DNA from: UBA6115 sp964534515
GTDB taxonomy: Bacteria; Bacillota; Clostridia; Christensenellales; Aristaeellaceae
Direction: 5' to 3'
Assembly (NCBI GenBank): GCA_964534515.1
Contig: CAZHPW010000012.1
Span: 1-32,256 of the forward strand
Length of the DNA: 32,256 nucleotides
Position 1 is the stretch's first letter. The number at the start of each line of letters is the position of its first letter. The notes under the pieces were generated by a model. The model was not told where the DNA came from. It saw only the letters and a program-made list of their open reading frames with translations, and made no database searches. The translations under genes and the position numbers were made by a program. Of this stretch, positions 31,838 through 32,256 are shown one piece after another.

Positions 31838-32256
31838 TTAGCCCTTGCTGGTCATGGCCTCGATTTCACCGGCGAGGTCGCTGACCTTTTTCTCAATGCC
31901 CTCACCGCGCTCATAGCGGGTGAAGCGGCGCACGGAGATTTTTTCTCCGCTGGCCAGGGCGGTCTCATTGACCAGGGTCTGAACGGTGATGTCGGGGTTC
32001 TTTACAAAGGGCTGCTCCAGCAGGCAGACTTCCTTGTAGTACTTCTCAATGCGGCCTTCGACCATGCGGTCCACGATTTTCTCGGGTTTGCCTTCGTTGA
32101 GGGCCTGGGCGCGGAGAATCTCGCGCTCTTTGTTGAGGTTCTCAACGGGGACTTCGTCCTTGCTCACAAAGAGGGGGTTGCTGGCCGCGATTTGCAAGGC
32201 CAGGTCATGGCAGAGGTTGCGGAAGGCCTCGGTGTTGGCGACGAAGTCGGTTTCGC
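31838..32256 (-). CDS. tsf: Elongation factor Ts, 5' part outside window
   Basis: The C-terminal 139 residues of EF-Ts, the guanine-nucleotide exchange factor of EF-Tu. Starting at the window edge it reads ETDFVANTEAFRNLCHDLALQIAA, which contains the conserved ETDFV signature of the Tu-contact domain, then ILRAQALNEGKPEKIVDRMVEGRI and the terminal coiled-coil part ending in TSKG. The gene's start and the N-terminal TS-N domain are beyond the window. The order tsf-pyrH agrees with the usual ribosomal protein S2 operon arrangement. Confidence 0.96.
   Translation of the reverse strand, partial: ETDFVANTEAFRNLCHDLALQIAASNPLFVSKDEVPVENLNKEREILRAQALNEGKPEKIVDRMVEGRIEKYYKEVCLLEQPFVKNPDITVQTLVNETALASGEKISVRRFTRYERGEGIEKKVSDLAGEIEAMTSKG

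Noticed and set aside
1..32256. CRISPR arrays, insertion sequences, prophage or replication origin
   Set aside because: No regularly spaced repeats, transposase or integrase motifs, att-like repeats at the tRNA, or DnaA-box clusters were seen.

Overview
The window looks like chromosome of a Gram-positive, amino-acid-fermenting anaerobe of the Clostridia (Bacillota). The evidence is a complete glycine reductase (Stickland) operon, strong AGGAGG-type ribosome binding sites, TTG and GTG starts, and housekeeping genes of Firmicute type. GC content is fairly high, mid-50s percent by eye. I cannot name genus or species. Almost everything lies on the minus strand.

Layout: (1) 1-925, start of an ABC transporter solute-binding protein with odd domain order. 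(2) 1191-2953, Mn-type superoxide dismutase and a Rieske oxygenase, two oxygen-linked genes in an otherwise anaerobic gene set. (3) 3122-7787, the selenocysteine machinery: tRNA-Sec, selB and selA on the minus strand and selD divergent on the plus strand; selD itself carries an in-frame UGA. (4) 7867-15958, a glycine reductase operon in transcription order promoter, tandem glycine riboswitch, grdX, grdE, grdB (UGA), trxB, trxA, grdA (UGA), grdC, grdD. (5) 16123-19494, two secreted proteins of unknown role, a zinc-ribbon membrane protein and a YwaF-like membrane protein. (6) 19557-21566, an M20 amidohydrolase divergent from a TRIC-type channel gene. (7) 21642-24607, a selenium supply module: class V aminotransferase (cysteine desulfurase or selenocysteine lyase type), YedE-like transporter, TusA-like protein and DUF3343 protein. 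(8) 24608-25687, an AT-rich patch with one small zinc-ribbon gene and no other convincing gene. (9) 25688-32256, a phosphotransferase of the APH family, then guaA, a cysteine hydrolase, a phosphoribosyltransferase, dusB, a membrane-anchored unknown, pyrH and the 3' part of tsf.

How it fits together: module 7 probably imports and mobilises selenium. SelD makes selenophosphate, SelA converts seryl-tRNA-Sec to selenocysteyl-tRNA, and SelB delivers it to the UGA codons of grdA, grdB and selD. Each of those UGA codons is followed by a short hairpin in nearly the same register. The products GrdA and GrdB, with GrdE, GrdC, GrdD and thioredoxin/thioredoxin reductase, reduce glycine to acetyl phosphate and ammonia. 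A tandem glycine aptamer ahead of grdX ties expression of this selenium-consuming operon to its substrate. Three genes (selD, grdA, grdB) would be called broken by any annotation that reads UGA as stop; I annotate them as intact selenoproteins.
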